A stretch of 64,000 nucleotides of DNA from Parabacteroides hominis (GCF_014287585.1 NZ_JACOOJ010000015.1:40335-104334), one strand, 5' to 3'. Positions 18,200-26,538 are shown, counted from the stretch's first letter. Program-made: numbers and translations. Notes: a model not told the origin generated them from the sequence alone.

Positions 18200-18601
18200 A
18201 TGCAAGAAAATAGAACTGATATTAGCCCCACTCTGAAAGACTATTTGGAATATAAAATGTCGGATGATTTCTTTCCGCTTGTTCTGAGAGTTCGTATGGA
18301 ATGGAATGATTCCAATTATCGAAAAATGATTGGTCTTATCAACCGTGTTTTAGAAGAACACAAAAATGAGTATTTCTATCCTTTAGACGTAATTCTCTTT
18401 TTTACAAAAGAAATTAATACGATGTTGAGTATCATATCACATCCGCTATTTGGTAAAACGAGAGAAGATGAGTATAAACTTCTCGTTTCGAAACGTAAAA
18501 AGGAATTGCAAGACTTTCAGAGAGATTTCTTTGTGGGAAATTATTTTGAATATGATTTCTTGCAGTATCTCAATAAAAAAATAATCGGTAACGAAGCGTG
18601 A
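18200..18601 (+). CDS. Unrecognised cassette protein, 133 aa (candidate immunity protein)
   Basis: No family recognised. Acidic, rich in Phe and Tyr, predicted cytosolic and helical (FPLVLRVRMEWND, LQDFQRDFFVGNYFEYDFLQYL). Flanked by R1 and R2; its last codons (GNEA, stop) are encoded inside R2. Size, composition and place in the array suggest an immunity protein, but the cognate toxin is unknown. A search against Imm-family profiles would decide. Confidence 0.7.
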   Translation: MQENRTDISPTLKDYLEYKMSDDFFPLVLRVRMEWNDSNYRKMIGLINRVLEEHKNEYFYPLDVILFFTKEINTMLSIISHPLFGKTREDEYKLLVSKRKKELQDFQRDFFVGNYFEYDFLQYLNKKIIGNEA

Positions 18602-18642
18602 TAACGCTTAACAGCGTTCCCCGCTAACCCATTAGTGGCAAT
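18589..18642 (+). repeat. Gene-boundary palindromic repeat R2
   Basis: Starts TAACGAAGCG within the upstream CDS end; AACGCT/AGCGTT stem with TAAC loop (about 18604-18619), outer AGCG/CGCT pairing, then CTAACCCATTA. Confidence 0.8.
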
Positions 18643-18693
18643 ATGCGAATGAATCGAAAGTCGGTAAAATTTAAAAATAAAAGAAATAAAATT

Positions 18694-19380
18694 ATGGGAT
18701 ATTTTGCAGGATTAGGAGCAGGTAAAGGTTGGAGTACATTTAATTTCATATTGACACCTAAAGAGTTTCAAGAAATATTTGATGGACTGACATATGCTTT
18801 TATAAAAACAGGTACTCGCGTAGAAAATGATTACATAGAATCCAATAAAAAAGATATATTTGAAGGCTATGAAATTTTCTTTAACCAAATACTTATCGGG
18901 CAAACAGCATTAACAAAAGAAAAGGCTTGGAGTATTGAACGAGTAATTCGAGTATCAGTTACAGACAATATTGACAAAGTTTCCTTTAGAGTATGTGAAA
19001 ATGAGAAGAAGGAAATTCTTCCGTTTAAAGTTCTTGAACCAACAGAACCTGTAATTAACATAGCCCCCTTTTATCTTTCTTGGTCAGTTGAACAAGAAAA
19101 AATGAGCGTTGCCTATTTTGACACAAAAGGAGTTATTGGACTACAATTATCTTTTCCGAAATATGTGTCATTTAATTATAGTGATTATGTTGAGACTTCT
19201 GTATATAAAACCGCTGAATTATATGACATATTAATAAGCAGAATAAAAGAAATTTCAAAAAAAGCAAAGGTTGAAACACCAATAAAATTGTATAAGCCAA
19301 ATTTTTGGATAAGTACAAACGCAATTCAGCCAATCAATCAAAATAGATATTTAAAAGAAAATAAATTAAAGATACAATAA
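18694..19380 (+). CDS. Unrecognised cassette protein, 228 aa (candidate immunity protein)
   Basis: Start taken at the ATG 18694 (MGYFAGLGAGKGWSTFNF); an in-frame ATG at 18643 would add 17 basic residues from non-coding-looking sequence. It is very A/T rich. No signal peptide or membrane segments. A LTPKEFQEIFDGL segment resembles the LEPKEFEQGIEYAL start of the LRR-like gene at 21199, hinting at a shared N-terminal element. Function unknown. Confidence 0.7.
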   Translation: MGYFAGLGAGKGWSTFNFILTPKEFQEIFDGLTYAFIKTGTRVENDYIESNKKDIFEGYEIFFNQILIGQTALTKEKAWSIERVIRVSVTDNIDKVSFRVCENEKKEILPFKVLEPTEPVINIAPFYLSWSVEQEKMSVAYFDTKGVIGLQLSFPKYVSFNYSDYVETSVYKTAELYDILISRIKEISKKAKVETPIKLYKPNFWISTNAIQPINQNRYLKENKLKIQ

Positions 19381-19394
19381 AGATATACTGCCAC

Positions 19395-19457
19395 TAACAA
19401 GCGGCTAAATTGCCCTTAAAGGTCGATTAGCCACCAGACATTATCCGCAATAAAAAT
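19395..19457 (+). repeat. Gene-boundary palindromic repeat R3
   Basis: TAACAAGCGG, then GGCTAA (19403-19408) pairing TTAGCC (19427-19432) around TGCCCTTAAAGG, ends GACATTATCCGCAATAAAAA. Confidence 0.8.
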
Positions 19458-19463
19458 AACATC

Positions 19464-19934
19464 ATGGTAAGATTTATAAGTGCAACGTATGAATTACATT
19501 TCGTTGCTGTAGAATTACAAAGACAAATAATAAAAAGAGTCGCAAACTACATTCTTGATAATTTCAATGATTGGACTTGGCAAAATTCAATATATGATAA
19601 TCTGCGTAAAGCCGAAAATCATAACACTGCGGTATTAGTTGTTTTAAGGTTATTTCATCAAAGCGAAATAGAGAAAGGCAAACTAAAGTCGTATGGTCGG
19701 TATATAAAGGCTAAAGAAAGGCTTGTTATTGACCAAATGTTTGCTTTGGATGATTACTTGAATTTGACAGAAGATGAAATTAGGCAAAAACTCTGCAATG
19801 ATATTTGTAATTACGTTTGCGAAATGTTGAAAAAATACAAAGACCGCTTTCAAGATTTTGATGCAATGGCTTTTATTCCATTGTTCAAAATGCAAATGGA
19901 TAAAATTAAAAATAATGAACTTCCATATTTATGA
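19464..19934 (+). CDS. Unrecognised cassette protein, 156 aa (candidate immunity protein)
   Basis: Strongly helical and charged, cytosolic. The segments LQRQIIKRVANYILDNFNDWTWQNSIYDNLRKAE and DFDAMAFIPLFKMQMDKIKNNELPYL have no family I can name. Low GC like its neighbours. Lies between R3 and R4. Confidence 0.7.
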   Translation: MVRFISATYELHFVAVELQRQIIKRVANYILDNFNDWTWQNSIYDNLRKAENHNTAVLVVLRLFHQSEIEKGKLKSYGRYIKAKERLVIDQMFALDDYLNLTEDEIRQKLCNDICNYVCEMLKKYKDRFQDFDAMAFIPLFKMQMDKIKNNELPYL

Positions 19935-19956
19935 TTATGGAAATAAATTAAGCGGA

Positions 19957-20014
19957 TAACATGCACCTGTTCCGCCTAACGGCAGCAAGCTGCAACCCAT
20001 TACCGATATACGAG
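19957..20014 (+). repeat. Gene-boundary palindromic repeat R4
   Basis: TAACATGCACC, with CCG (19972-19974)/CGG (19980-19982) around CCTAA, TGCA (19962-19965)/TGCA (19991-19994), then ACCCATTACCGATA. Confidence 0.75.
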
Positions 20015-20039
20015 TGAAAACTAATAAAACAGATAAAGA

Positions 20040-20498
20040 ATGGACTTAAAGAATGTAATAGATAAAGGTAGCTGCCCGATAATAAATTCCATTATTTTCG
20101 CTAATGGAGATTTATATGTATTGGATGTTTTTGCCATGAATATAAGTGTATTATGCAAATCTTATATTGACAGTTATTTTGATTTTAATTCGATAGATGA
20201 CGTAAGTCACTTTGATGTATGCTGTTCATGTGAAACGGATCTATATGAAGTGTGCGGTGGAGATGGAAGTTTTGGGAGCGATGGAACAATCTATGTAATT
20301 GACAAGAAAACAAATTCACCTGTATGGTTCTTGTTTTTAGACTGCATAAATCCGATTGAAAAAATCAAAATTATAGACGGGGTTATTTATGCGTATAATA
20401 ATAACGGCTGTTTGCTTATATCTATAGCAAGTCCCCTAAACAATATAAAATTCATTGAAGAAGATAACAATATCGGTAACAATCACCTTAACTGCTAA
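20040..20498 (+). CDS. Unrecognised cassette protein, 152 aa (candidate immunity protein)
   Basis: Beta-rich cytosolic protein with a Cys cluster (HFDVCCSCETDLYEVCGGDG) that might bind metal, followed by IYVIDKKTNSPVWFLFLDCINP. The C-terminal NIGNNHLNC and the stop are encoded within repeat R5. No family recognised. Confidence 0.7.
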   Translation: MDLKNVIDKGSCPIINSIIFANGDLYVLDVFAMNISVLCKSYIDSYFDFNSIDDVSHFDVCCSCETDLYEVCGGDGSFGSDGTIYVIDKKTNSPVWFLFLDCINPIEKIKIIDGVIYAYNNNGCLLISIASPLNNIKFIEEDNNIGNNHLNC

Positions 20499-20533
20499 AC
20501 GCAGTTAGCTGAAACACATTAATAGTAATAAGA
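20477..20533 (+). repeat. Gene-boundary palindromic repeat R5
   Basis: TAACAATCACC, 7-bp stem TAACTGC (20489-20495)/GCAGTTA (20501-20507) with loop TAAAC, ends ACACATTAATAGTAATAAG. Confidence 0.8.
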
Positions 20534-20545
20534 AAGACATACAAT

Positions 20546-21136
20546 ATGAATTACTTTTTACAAATTACATCACGACCTAATTATCCATTAATATTGGATG
20601 AAAGTCAAAATCCCCATATTTCCTCAAAATTAGGTTCTGACCTAAATTTGGGTAACTATATTCATGAATATATATCTTCTCCGTTAGTCTATCGGGATGC
20701 AGAAAATAGTACTGTTTCTTTTGACCGCTTAATCACTTATGATGTTCTCAATACTGTTTATGGGGGACAAGTCGTATCAGAACGTATCAGGCGGGTAATA
20801 GAGGAACATTTCCCAAATGAGGTACAATTCTTTGATGCCATATTCTATTATAAAGGAAATATGTGTAATAGCTATTCCGCTATGAATATCCATAACCATA
20901 TAGAATGTTACAATATGGAGAAAAGTATCTATTCTATTTCTCCTGTGGATAAAAGTTATGAATTTGAGAAACGCACATTAATAGCATCACCATTAGAGGA
21001 ATATGGCATTAATTATAATATAGTCCGATGCTCGTTTGATAATCAAATAGTGGTATCGGAAATATTCAGAAAAGTGATTAAGGCTAACAAATTTAATTGT
21101 ATGTCTTTTGCTAAGGAACTGGAAATATACTATTAA
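20546..21136 (+). CDS. Imm11/Imm43-like (DUF1629-type) putative immunity protein
   Basis: 196 residues, no signal peptide. Segment order resembles DUF1629-type immunity proteins: an N-terminal YFLQITSRPNYPL strand, NTVYGGQVVSERIRRVIEEHF, VQFFDAIFYYKG, then HIECYNMEKSIYSISP and a final NQIVVSEIFRKVIKANKFNCMSF. In these families the 'VSERIRRVIE' helix is conserved. Its stop codon is the first TAA of repeat R6. The assignment to a specific Imm family is tentative. Confidence 0.65.
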   Translation: MNYFLQITSRPNYPLILDESQNPHISSKLGSDLNLGNYIHEYISSPLVYRDAENSTVSFDRLITYDVLNTVYGGQVVSERIRRVIEEHFPNEVQFFDAIFYYKGNMCNSYSAMNIHNHIECYNMEKSIYSISPVDKSYEFEKRTLIASPLEEYGINYNIVRCSFDNQIVVSEIFRKVIKANKFNCMSFAKELEIYY

Positions 21137-21193
21137 CAAGCCAAGATAGCTGCTAAACGCAGCTCCTTGTCAACCCATTATCAATAAAAAAGT
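21134..21193 (+). repeat. Gene-boundary palindromic repeat R6
   Basis: TAACAAGCC (the TAA is the upstream stop), 6-bp stem AGCTGC (21148-21153)/GCAGCT (21159-21164) with loop TAAAC, ends CAACCCATTATCAATAAAA. Confidence 0.85.
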
Positions 21194-21198
21194 TGAGT

Positions 21199-22053
21199 AT
21201 GCGAATACATGATTCTGAAACAAATAAATGCAAGAAAAAATTAATGCTCGAACCAAAAGAGTTTGAACAAGGTATAGAATATGCCCTTGCGAATGGTTGT
21301 GACGGTTTACAAATAGATACGTGGAATATTGCTGACGCAACAATGGATTTTAGGCTTTTTGAGAAAGTCGCCAATCAAATCGTATTCTTATCTTTTATGA
21401 ATATTAGTACCACGAATGTAATCAATCTTGAACATATATATTCTCTTGAAAGATTAGAAACATTCTATTGTCAGAAAGTAGATTTGCATATAGATTTCGC
21501 TCGTTTTTCATCACTTCGGAATATTGGTATTTTTTATAATAAGAGCTTTCTAAATTTGGATAAACTGGAGCGATTGGAGAGTGCAGTTATTAGTAAATTT
21601 GCGGGAAAAGATATGTTATTATTTTCCGGTTGGAAATCCATAAAAATATTGCATATCTATCAATCCCAAATAGAATGTTTGCGAGGCATAGAAAATTTGA
21701 TTCGGATTGATACCCTGCTTTTTGCACATAACAGAAAGCTAACCGATATTAGCAACATCAACCTTTTGGATTATGTCGGAGAGGTTTCATTCGAGAAAAA
21801 TAGCAGGCTGCGTGATTATTCTGTACTGGCGAACAATCGAAATATTCATAATCTTTTCATTTCGGATTTGGACGGTTTGGAATTTATCAAAAGCATGAAA
21901 TCCTTGTCATCATTCAGTTTTTGGAATTGCAAAAACGGAGATTTATCTCCCTTACTGGCAAACCCTATATTGAAAGAAGTATATTTCACACCAAACAAAA
22001 AACATTATTCGCATACATTAGAACAAATTAAAATATTGATAACAAGCGAATGA
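21199..22053 (+). CDS. Leucine-rich-repeat-like cassette protein, 284 aa
   Basis: Start at ATG 21199; a TTG two codons earlier is unlikely. After a ~30-residue N-terminal segment, irregular LRR-type units follow (NLEHIYSLERLETFYCQKV, LDKLERLESAVISKF, GIENLIRIDTLLFAHNRKLTDISNINLLDYV, LDGLEFIKSMKSLSSFSFWNCKNGDLSPL). LRR proteins of this kind occur in immunity arrays. No signal peptide. The last four codons and stop (ITSE) fall within R7. The role as immunity protein is inferred from context. Confidence 0.7.
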   Translation: MRIHDSETNKCKKKLMLEPKEFEQGIEYALANGCDGLQIDTWNIADATMDFRLFEKVANQIVFLSFMNISTTNVINLEHIYSLERLETFYCQKVDLHIDFARFSSLRNIGIFYNKSFLNLDKLERLESAVISKFAGKDMLLFSGWKSIKILHIYQSQIECLRGIENLIRIDTLLFAHNRKLTDISNINLLDYVGEVSFEKNSRLRDYSVLANNRNIHNLFISDLDGLEFIKSMKSLSSFSFWNCKNGDLSPLLANPILKEVYFTPNKKHYSHTLEQIKILITSE

Positions 22054-22099
22054 ACTGCCCTAACGGTCAGGCTATTCACCAAACATTAGAAACAATTAG
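22040..22099 (+). repeat. Gene-boundary palindromic repeat R7
   Basis: TAACAAGCG, GAAT (22048-22051)/ATTC (22074-22077), CTG/CAG and CC/GG around CTAACGG, then ACATTAGAAACAATTAG. Confidence 0.8.
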
Positions 22100-22104
22100 T
22101 GCGC

Positions 22105-23220
22105 ATGAAATATAGTGAAACCATAAATTCATTGATAAGAAAGGGGTTGAATGAAGTAAATCATTCAATCAATGGACATTTGCCTTTATCTATAAGACGT
22201 GAGATACTGCAAACAATCAATGAGCCATGCGTCATTGGGAAAATAAGCATTTCATGCGCATTGAAAGTATATCCGATATGGAATGATTTTTTCAAGAATG
22301 ATACTGAAATAATCGGATTGATAAAACAGTCGGAGAAATTTCTATTAGGGCAGATAAATGAAAAAGAGTTGTTAGGTAATGCCGAACATTTAGAAGTGTT
22401 CGTTCAAGATTATAACAAAGAGGACAATATTATGGCAATGTTTGCGGGTATGACTGCCGTTCATGCCGCATACGATGTTCTTACAAGTGGGGGTATGGAA
22501 GAATGTGTTTCGGATGAAGAAGCGTTACAGAACCCTGACACATGGGACACTGCTTTTATTGCAAGTTTAGCCTATAACGGTGGGGCTGTCGCTTTAGACG
22601 CAATCAATCACGACCGTAATAAAGAATTTTGGAATTGGTATCTGACTGATTGTATCAGAATAGCTTTTTTCAACGATAAATTGCCATATCCTCCCACCAC
22701 TTCAATAGTATCTGCCAAATACTTTTCGGGGAATAATATTAAGGAGTATCGTACTCAACCAAATATTTGGAAAGAAAATGCAGAATGTCGTTCCCGCATG
22801 AATGACATCAAAGGAATTTTAGTCAAAATAATGGATATTACCCATTGGACTAAAAGTGATTTCTATTTTTATCATGTTGGAACTGCTTCTTATACCCAAG
22901 TTTTCTATTATAAAGGAAATGAACTTGTCAAATTTAACCTTGACATAAATATTTCAATGTATCTTTCCCGAAAAGTGGGAGAATTGAAAGATTTGATGTA
23001 TTCCTTATGTTCGCAAGAGGGAGCTTTTTATCTATGTAAAATAACGATAGGTAGAGAAATTACAATGGATATAAAGTTTGCTTATAACACGAGGGATAAA
23101 GTTCTGCAAAAGTCCTTCTTCGATAGTGATTTCAGTGAGGATTTTGAGAAATATCCACGAGCTAAGAAATTCATTCCTGAATGGTTATCGGATATACTTA
23201 AAAGGAAAAAAAGAATTTAG
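22105..23220 (+). CDS. Imm5-like / YezG-like (DUF600-type) fused immunity protein
   Basis: 371 residues from the ATG at 22105. The N-terminal ~200 residues resemble Imm5: a conserved WDTAFIASLAYNGGAV near residue 145 and FWNWYLTDCIRIA near 174. The C-terminal ~130 residues (YFYHVGTASYTQVFYYKG, KVGELKDLMYSL, DIKFAYNTRDK, FEKYPRAKKFIPEWL) resemble YezG/DUF600 immunity proteins. Two immunity domains in one chain suggest a polyimmunity protein neutralising two toxin types. Domain calls are from recalled family patterns and need a profile search. Confidence 0.75.
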   Translation: MKYSETINSLIRKGLNEVNHSINGHLPLSIRREILQTINEPCVIGKISISCALKVYPIWNDFFKNDTEIIGLIKQSEKFLLGQINEKELLGNAEHLEVFVQDYNKEDNIMAMFAGMTAVHAAYDVLTSGGMEECVSDEEALQNPDTWDTAFIASLAYNGGAVALDAINHDRNKEFWNWYLTDCIRIAFFNDKLPYPPTTSIVSAKYFSGNNIKEYRTQPNIWKENAECRSRMNDIKGILVKIMDITHWTKSDFYFYHVGTASYTQVFYYKGNELVKFNLDINISMYLSRKVGELKDLMYSLCSQEGAFYLCKITIGREITMDIKFAYNTRDKVLQKSFFDSDFSEDFEKYPRAKKFIPEWLSDILKRKKRI

Positions 23221-23224
23221 TTTC

Positions 23225-23277
23225 TAACAGCGCAGGATAACGGCAAACCGTTCCCTGCTATACATTAACATCAAAAC
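23225..23277 (+). repeat. Gene-boundary palindromic repeat R8
   Basis: TAACAGC, nested stems GCAGG (23232-23236)/CCTGC (23254-23258) and AACGG (23239-23243)/CCGTT (23248-23252), ends ACATTAACATCAAAACAAT. Confidence 0.85.
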
Positions 23278-23289
23278 AATGCACCATAT

Positions 23290-24048
23290 ATGGAAGTACG
23301 AGATAAATACGGAACAATAGAAAGTTTCTCAAATTTGATTGAAGAAGAAAGCGGTTTTATCGTAGAAGTTGAAAAAACAATCGAGAGGCTCAAAGACAGT
23401 GAGATCAAAGGTATTCAACTGTATCCCCGTCCGAATTTGGATGTATTAGAAGATTATAAGGCAGAAAAACTGTATTACAAATATGACATACTGCTCGCTT
23501 CTTATTCCGTTGGTAAAGACATTCGGGAAATAGAAAAGCAATATAAGGACATCGTACCATTGGTAAAAAGGTCTTGGAAGTTAAGACAAGACTACGTTAT
23601 GTTATTGCATATTCTTTCTATGGGCATCCTGCTTCAAGCAGATACCAACATTTTCCGGAATTTGGCAAATGTTGTGACAGAAAGTAAACTGAACGATTTT
23701 CTGATAGATTATCTGATAGGCTATAAACTCACTGATTATTTACCGATGAGTGAGCATCAGTTTAAATGGAAACGACCTTATCCATTTCTGGATACTATTA
23801 TTTCTGTTGCCCAAACCAATAAGGAAGAGGCTGTGAAACAATTGAAACTGTATTTGACAAAGAAATGGTACAGAGGTCATTCGGATACAGGCTGGTATAA
23901 TATCCATGTAATCAATTCAGGCTCACATTCCGGCTATTGGAGTTTTGAAAGCGGAGCATTAGTCAAGGTCTTAGGATTGGACGACAGTAGTCTGAAAGGC
24001 TTGCCCTACTATCCTTACGATATGGTACACTGGAACGACACTAAATAA
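23290..24048 (+). CDS. PoNi-type immunity protein (DUF1910/DUF1911)
   Basis: 252 residues, the usual length. An N-terminal helical DUF1910-like region is followed by the strongly conserved DUF1911 end: LTKKWYRGHSDTGWYNIH, then SGYWSFESGALVKVLGLDDSSLKGLPYYPYDMVHW. PoNi proteins neutralise PoNe-type DNase toxins delivered by type VI or related systems. No PoNe toxin is present in the window, so it is an orphan immunity gene. Last gene of the repeat-separated array: the next starts only 9 bp later without a repeat. Confidence 0.9.
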   Translation: MEVRDKYGTIESFSNLIEEESGFIVEVEKTIERLKDSEIKGIQLYPRPNLDVLEDYKAEKLYYKYDILLASYSVGKDIREIEKQYKDIVPLVKRSWKLRQDYVMLLHILSMGILLQADTNIFRNLANVVTESKLNDFLIDYLIGYKLTDYLPMSEHQFKWKRPYPFLDTIISVAQTNKEEAVKQLKLYLTKKWYRGHSDTGWYNIHVINSGSHSGYWSFESGALVKVLGLDDSSLKGLPYYPYDMVHWNDTK

Positions 24049-24057
24049 AGCGAAGGT

Positions 24058-24579
24058 ATGAGTTACTTTGTTTATGCTTATTTGACGGAAGCCGATAAGG
24101 TCAAGTCCATTTATGGGGCTTGCGACGATTTGCTGATGAACCAACTAAAGGCTTCATTAAAGCAAGAACTTGACAGGCTGAACGAATATTTCAGCGACAG
24201 CCTGAATACGGATAAAGATGCTTATGCGGCATTAGCTGACATAGTGAACGGAGAAATCCGTTATCCAGAAATCGCTTTCATGTACGGGTATGTATATGAA
24301 AAGATTTGCAGCCATTACGGGAAGCAAATCTATGATGCGGAAAACCTATGGCAGTTGGATAGTCAAAGCACATTTATCCCAATTCCGCTTAGCGATGATT
24401 TTCCCTACATTATCAGCATACCCGTTTCCGAACTGGAAAGCAAACGGACGGAATATACTTCGTTGCAAGAGGGTGACGGTATCGGGGATTATGACTACGA
24501 GCAAGAAATGGACGACTTGAATTTCATTTTCGATGAAGCCATTGAAGCGCAAAAAGACCTTGTGATTATGGTGTATTGA
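24058..24579 (+). CDS. DUF7691-like protein, possible immunity protein
   Basis: 173 residues, starts MSYFVYAYLTEADKVKSIYG, which I recall from DUF7691-type proteins of immunity loci. Acidic C terminus (DYDYEQEMDDLNFIFDEAIEAQ). No signal peptide. GC content is higher here than in the array to the left, so this and the following genes may form a separate module. Function is not established. Confidence 0.7.
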   Translation: MSYFVYAYLTEADKVKSIYGACDDLLMNQLKASLKQELDRLNEYFSDSLNTDKDAYAALADIVNGEIRYPEIAFMYGYVYEKICSHYGKQIYDAENLWQLDSQSTFIPIPLSDDFPYIISIPVSELESKRTEYTSLQEGDGIGDYDYEQEMDDLNFIFDEAIEAQKDLVIMVY

Positions 24580-24592
24580 TATAAATGTGCGT

Positions 24593-25015
24593 ATGAAGAA
24601 AGTTATATTACTTATTGTATTGCTAAGCCTTTACGGTTGCGGATTTGTTTACGAGCGTCAAATCACAGGTAACTATTACCTGATAGCCACAGACGTGATG
24701 GAAGATTTGGCGGTATGCTACCGTGATAGCCCCGATACCTATGCGACTATTGGGGGAAGCGGTGTGTATGAAGTGGGCAACGATGAGCATTTCATCCTCA
24801 CGAAGAAATACAAGGAAGTGCCAAAACCGGGACGGGACAGCCTTTTCACTACCTACGATAAAAGCATAACGGAATATTGCATCATCCCGATAGACAATAC
24901 ACAGAAGTGGAATGCGACGGAAAACTACTTCATACTGCCCACGAAAAAGGAATTTGAAGCCAAAAGGAAAGAACTCGGCGTGTCGGATGATATAACTTTC
25001 AGGAAACTACAATAG
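24593..25015 (+). CDS. Small lipoprotein, DUF3997-like
   Basis: 140 residues from the ATG at 24593; a GTG two codons earlier is unlikely. The lipoprotein signal ends SLYGC. The mature part begins GFVYERQITGNYYLIATD, reminiscent of DUF3997, and is otherwise unremarkable. As a lipoprotein in an immunity island it could protect against a periplasm-acting toxin; this is inference. Confidence 0.7.
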   Translation: MKKVILLIVLLSLYGCGFVYERQITGNYYLIATDVMEDLAVCYRDSPDTYATIGGSGVYEVGNDEHFILTKKYKEVPKPGRDSLFTTYDKSITEYCIIPIDNTQKWNATENYFILPTKKEFEAKRKELGVSDDITFRKLQ

Positions 25016-25021
25016 AATAAG

Positions 25022-25501
25022 ATGAAAAATATAAACGAAACCAGCAGCCGTTTTGAACAAATGCGCTCAAATAGTAACGGCAAGAAATACAGCTATTGTT
25101 TCTTCGACTATCTGTATTACAGGCTTTATGTCACCTACAAGAAGCACAACGACCCGCCACGTTTTAGTGCTTGCTGCGTGTTTGCCGCCACTTTCATGAT
25201 TGCCCTGTTCTTTTTGAGCATAGCTGCAAACTGTATTTTTACGGATTTCTTCTTTTCCCGGAAGAATTTCACGGAACTGCAAGGCGGACTAATCTTTATC
25301 AGCGTGGCAATATTGTTTTGCATCATCCCCTTTTACCTGCGGTACACCCGGAAGCGGACTGCCGCCATACTGCTGAAATACAAAGGCAACAAATGGAACA
25401 GGATTATCCCGTCTTGGGTAATATATACTTTCCCGATATGGGGGATCTTGGCAGGGGATAGGAATATGTATGTTGATATTCAACTAAGTAACAGACGATA
25501 G
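25022..25501 (+). CDS. Two-segment membrane protein, paralogue of the next gene
   Basis: 159 residues with two hydrophobic segments (about 57-77 and 89-106) and a third near the C terminus. The N-terminal part, RFEQMRSNSNGKKYSYCFFDYLYYRLY, matches the start of the following gene's product, so the two are tandem paralogues. No family recognised. Only 2 bp separates it from the next ATG. Confidence 0.75.
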   Translation: MKNINETSSRFEQMRSNSNGKKYSYCFFDYLYYRLYVTYKKHNDPPRFSACCVFAATFMIALFFLSIAANCIFTDFFFSRKNFTELQGGLIFISVAILFCIIPFYLRYTRKRTAAILLKYKGNKWNRIIPSWVIYTFPIWGILAGDRNMYVDIQLSNRR

Positions 25502-25503
25502 AA

Positions 25504-25932
25504 ATGAAAAGAGGTATAAATAAAACGGATAACTATTTTGAGCGTAACCGCCAAAAGTCAAGCCAAAAGAATTACAGGTTTTATTTCTTTGATTATTTGT
25601 ATTTCAAGGGTGAACAATGGTACAAGAAAGCTCCGTGTACCGGTGACTTTGTTTTGTGTGAATATTGGTATTTGATTGTGGCTATTCCTGCATTTGTATT
25701 TACAGATGAAGTGAGCCGCTTGGGAGATTATGCAGTTATCGCTTATTATGCTTTGCTTATCTTGTTCCCGTTCATTTTTCCCACTATCCGCTATCGCAAA
25801 GACCGGAAATCGGCTCTCGTCAGACACTACCGCCACTCGAAAAGCAACGGGGTGACAATGGCTTTTATCATAATCCTCCCGTTTGTACTGTTGTTTTTTG
25901 AACTTTGGCTGTTCGACAGGTGGATGGGTTGA
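25504..25932 (+). CDS. Two-segment membrane protein, paralogue of the previous gene
   Basis: 142 residues. The N terminus (YFERNRQKSSQKNYRFYFFDYLYFKG) parallels its upstream neighbour. Hydrophobic segments cover about 59-74, 80-96 and 117-136. It may protect against a membrane-acting toxin or be of other function; nothing beyond location supports this. Confidence 0.75.
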   Translation: MKRGINKTDNYFERNRQKSSQKNYRFYFFDYLYFKGEQWYKKAPCTGDFVLCEYWYLIVAIPAFVFTDEVSRLGDYAVIAYYALLILFPFIFPTIRYRKDRKSALVRHYRHSKSNGVTMAFIIILPFVLLFFELWLFDRWMG

Positions 25933-25989
25933 TTGCAGATTATGGTAATCCGGAGTACACATGAAAATAGTTATATAACCATTATAAAG

Positions 25990-26538
25990 ATGAAAGCAAC
26001 ATTGAAATACCCGATATTCAAGTTCCGACCGCGCGGAAATTTGATTTACATCTTTTGGAAAGAGAGCAAAACAACGCAGCTTGCCATACTAAATAAGTGT
26101 AAGGGGTGGAAAGGCGAGATAGTGATAGATTCCACCGGGACAAAGTACATTGTCAAACGCTCTTACATGACCGGTTGGAAAGGCATACACGGCTTTACGG
26201 GCATGAGTACGGGGATGATTAGCTACGAAACGGAATATGAAGATAACCCCGAACCTTTCTCCCTGCGCCAATTGCAAGAAAGGATAGCGGAGAGACATCC
26301 CAAGACACGATGGTTCCGGGAAGAATGCTGGGATAGCGTGGAAGATTTCCGGCAAACGATTTTCGCCTGTAAGTCCTTTGAGGAACTTGCCGAAACGATG
26401 GAGCCGAAGCACGAATTTACTGTTTGGGAACGTATTCAGGATTATTTCTTCCGTGGATCCTTCTTGATGCTCGGCGGCATGCTCCTTTATATAATATGGC
26501 TGTTCACAAAAAAGGCATGGTTATGGATTGTTGGATAA
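25990..26538 (+). CDS. Protein with C-terminal membrane anchor, unknown function
   Basis: 182 residues from the ATG at 25990; the longer frame from 25933 starts in the preceding stop region and is less likely. The soluble N-terminal part contains WKGEIVIDSTGTKYIVKR and EECWDSVEDFRQTIFACKSFEEL; the last ~25 residues (SFLMLGGMLLYIIWLFTKKAWLWIV) form a tail anchor. Last gene of the island before the right attachment repeat. Confidence 0.7.
   Translation: MKATLKYPIFKFRPRGNLIYIFWKESKTTQLAILNKCKGWKGEIVIDSTGTKYIVKRSYMTGWKGIHGFTGMSTGMISYETEYEDNPEPFSLRQLQERIAERHPKTRWFREECWDSVEDFRQTIFACKSFEELAETMEPKHEFTVWERIQDYFFRGSFLMLGGMLLYIIWLFTKKAWLWIVG

Noticed and set aside
17535..23277. CRISPR array
   Set aside because: The repeats R1-R8 are about 55-60 bp, imperfect, and separated by protein genes of 400-1100 bp; there are no short spacers and no cas genes.
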